Source: Deltaproteobacteria bacterium (GTDB lineage Bacteria; Desulfobacterota; GWC2-55-46; S146-73). From it: DNA of 7,507 nt. Of the stretch, positions 6,558 to 7,507 are shown in pieces (position 1 is the first letter of the stretch; the number at the start of each line of letters is the position of its first letter). The notes beneath the pieces are model-generated. The model worked only from the letters and a program-made list of their open reading frames with translations, searched no databases and was not told the origin of the DNA. The stretch lies in contig WGFF01000291.1 in the NCBI GenBank assembly GCA_015492355.1, positions 1-7,507 of the forward strand. Reading direction: 5' to 3'. The translations under genes were made by a program, and so were the position numbers.

Positions 6558-7289
6558 ATGCGTTACGGGATAATCTCAGATATTCATGCCAATCTGGAGG
6601 CATTCAGATCGGTTCTGGATAGGCTCGATGGACTCGGTGTGGAGAGCATAGTGTGCCTCGGTGATGTGGTGGGGTACAATGCGAATCCGAATGAGTGCCT
6701 CGATCTCATAAAAGAGAGGAACATACGGTGTGTTATGGGCAACCATGACCTCAGGGCAGCGGGGCTCGAGTTGCCCACTGATTTCAACTACTATGCTGCA
6801 GAAGCCATCTACTGGACCAGAAGGCAACTCACAGAGGAGAATAGAAACTTCCTTGCCAACCTCCCTAAGAGGCTCCATGTGGATGGTAGATTCCTTGCCA
6901 TACACGGCTGGGTTAACGATACGGACAGATACATATTCGGTCCTCACGATGCGCTCAAGAACTTCAGGCTCCTTGATGAGGAGGGTATAAGGCTATGTTT
7001 CTTCGGGCATACCCATGTTGCAGTGGCATATCTCAATAAGGACGATGAGGTCTTGATGTTGATGGACGAGGAGTTAAAACTCGAGGACGATACAAGATAT
7101 CTCATAAACCCGGGTGGACTGGGACAGCCCAGGGATAGAGATCCGAGGGCACCCTTTGTTGTGTACGATACAGAGAATTCCCTTGTGAGATTCTACCGGG
7201 TAGAATACGATGTGGAGGCAACGGGAAGGAAGGTTGTATCCGCAGGGCTCTCGGTAAGGCTCGCTGAGAGATTGAAGGCAGGATGGTAA
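6558..7289 (+). CDS. Calcineurin-like metallophosphoesterase (YfcE/MJ0936-type)
   Basis: This 243-residue cytoplasmic enzyme should hydrolyse a phosphoester using two metal ions; the substrate cannot be told from sequence. All metal and catalytic motifs are present in order: SDIHAN (D8, H10), LGDVVGY (D36), GNHD (N62, H63), HGWVND (H116) and GHTHVA (H151, H153). The NPGGLGQPRD stretch (184-193) is usual for the small bacterial and archaeal branch annotated as metallophosphoesterase family or ApaH-like. The start is placed at 6558 because the first beta strand (RYGIISDIH) begins at once and an in-frame TAG lies 22 bases upstream. There is no good Shine-Dalgarno site. It is probably cotranscribed with the zinc-ribbon gene and is followed immediately by a terminator-like hairpin. 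Possible activities include phosphodiesterase or nucleotide phosphatase. Confidence 0.93.
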   Translation: MRYGIISDIHANLEAFRSVLDRLDGLGVESIVCLGDVVGYNANPNECLDLIKERNIRCVMGNHDLRAAGLELPTDFNYYAAEAIYWTRRQLTEENRNFLANLPKRLHVDGRFLAIHGWVNDTDRYIFGPHDALKNFRLLDEEGIRLCFFGHTHVAVAYLNKDDEVLMLMDEELKLEDDTRYLINPGGLGQPRDRDPRAPFVVYDTENSLVRFYRVEYDVEATGRKVVSAGLSVRLAERLKAGW

Positions 7290-7333
7290 AACCCCTCAGG
7301 GATGGGGTCTTACAATGCCCCAGGGGGTTTTAC
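7286..7333 (+). terminator. Terminator-like hairpin at the phosphoesterase stop codon
   Basis: GTAAAACCCC (7286-7295) pairs perfectly with GGGGTTTTAC (7324-7333) over 10 bp. Inside, TGGGG (7303-7307) can pair with CCCCA (7318-7322). The stop codon TAA lies in the 5' arm. The TTTT of the 3' arm is the only T-run and is itself part of the stem. The arms are symmetrical in composition, so the hairpin could stop transcription from either side. Confidence 0.6.
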
Positions 7334-7455
7334 ATTCCCACCTGCCCTCAGAAGACCACGCTATCTCAAGGTCTTACCTGTACCCATCATGTCCACTCCA
7401 CCGGTCTTTTATGATTAGGTAATGGGTCATCGAATCGGACCTGAACTTTTGTTGT
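7334..7455. other. Non-coding stretch with no recognised gene
   Basis: I see no open frame with a ribosome site, no tRNA and no repeat here. A TATGAT sequence at 7410-7415 resembles a plus-strand -10 box, but the -35 position (TCATGT) is poor. Confidence 0.4.
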
Positions 7456-7507
7456 GGGGAAAACCCTCCGGGCTATCGCCCTTTTTTGGTAAAAAGGTGT
7501 TTTCCCC
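7456..7507. repeat. Inverted repeat with 9-bp arms reaching the window edge
   Basis: GGGGAAAAC (7456-7464) and GTTTTCCCC (7499-7507) are perfect reverse complements around a 34-base core that holds the T-tailed hairpin. The repeat touches the last base, so its arms may extend further. It could be a structured RNA element, the end of a dispersed repeat, or a terminator pair between converging genes. Confidence 0.5.
7470..7487 (+). terminator. Short hairpin with T6 tail, candidate intrinsic terminator
   Basis: GGGC-TATC-GCCC (7470-7481) is followed directly by six T residues (7482-7487), the form of a small rho-independent terminator on the plus strand. The stem has only 4 bp. The GCCC arm and T-run can instead pair in a CCTTTTT/AAAAAGG hairpin (7480-7486 with 7491-7497, loop TGGT). 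What transcript it would end is unclear; it may be a second stop after the phosphoesterase gene. Confidence 0.4.

Noticed and set aside
6544..6573. A nine-codon plus-strand frame overlapping the start of the phosphoesterase gene.
   Set aside because: Very short, with only a weak and distant AGG upstream; chance is the likeliest explanation.
7424..7443. A sequence resembling a tRNA T-arm (GGTC...GAATC...GACC).
   Set aside because: The loop is nine bases instead of seven and no acceptor, D or anticodon arms can be drawn around it.

Overview
The window looks like a piece of chromosome from a diderm (Gram-negative-type) bacterium. The reasons are a signal-peptide-bearing beta-barrel outer membrane protein and a system II (Ccs/Res) cytochrome c maturation pair, which means the organism makes c-type cytochromes and so respires. 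Base composition is near 50% GC by eye. Arginine codons are mostly AGG/AGA and isoleucine is often ATA, a pattern common in Nitrospirota and in thermophilic or anaerobic delta-type lineages. I lean towards such a lineage, but nothing here fixes the taxonomy. I see no transposase, integrase, tRNA, rRNA or CRISPR array.

Layout. Leftmost on the minus strand (75-998) is an omptin-like outer membrane protein with its own promoter (about 1053-1081). Positions 999-1289 hold that promoter and a 3' structured region after the next gene. A 756-residue DUF1998-type DEAH helicase (MrfA/YprA family, 1290-3560) is preceded by a possible 17-codon leader ORF (3562-3615), which has the good ribosome binding site the helicase itself lacks. 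Upstream of these, still on the minus strand, are resB/ccs1 (3642-5165) and the WWD-motif heme handling gene ccsA/resC (5178-6065). The minus-strand genes ccsA, resB, leader and mrfA are closely spaced and probably cotranscribed from a promoter near 6138-6146.

A compact divergent regulatory region (6066-6181) separates this operon from two plus-strand genes. These are a 102-residue acidic protein with two CxxC pairs (6182-6490) and a calcineurin-type metallophosphoesterase (6558-7289). The plus-strand unit ends in a hairpin that begins at the stop codon (7286-7333). The last 174 bases have no gene; they contain a short T-tailed hairpin nested in a 9-bp inverted repeat that runs to the window edge.

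Functionally, CcsA and ResB together form the system II heme lyase that moves heme across the inner membrane and attaches it to apocytochromes c. The thiol-reducing partners (ResA/CcsX, CcdA) are not in the window. The helicase belongs to a DNA repair family and has no obvious link to heme, so its place in this transcript is the main oddity. I found no strong sign of an entirely new multi-gene system. The best candidates for a second look are the helicase leader ORF, the zinc-ribbon plus phosphoesterase pair, the overlapping divergent promoters, and the structured right edge.
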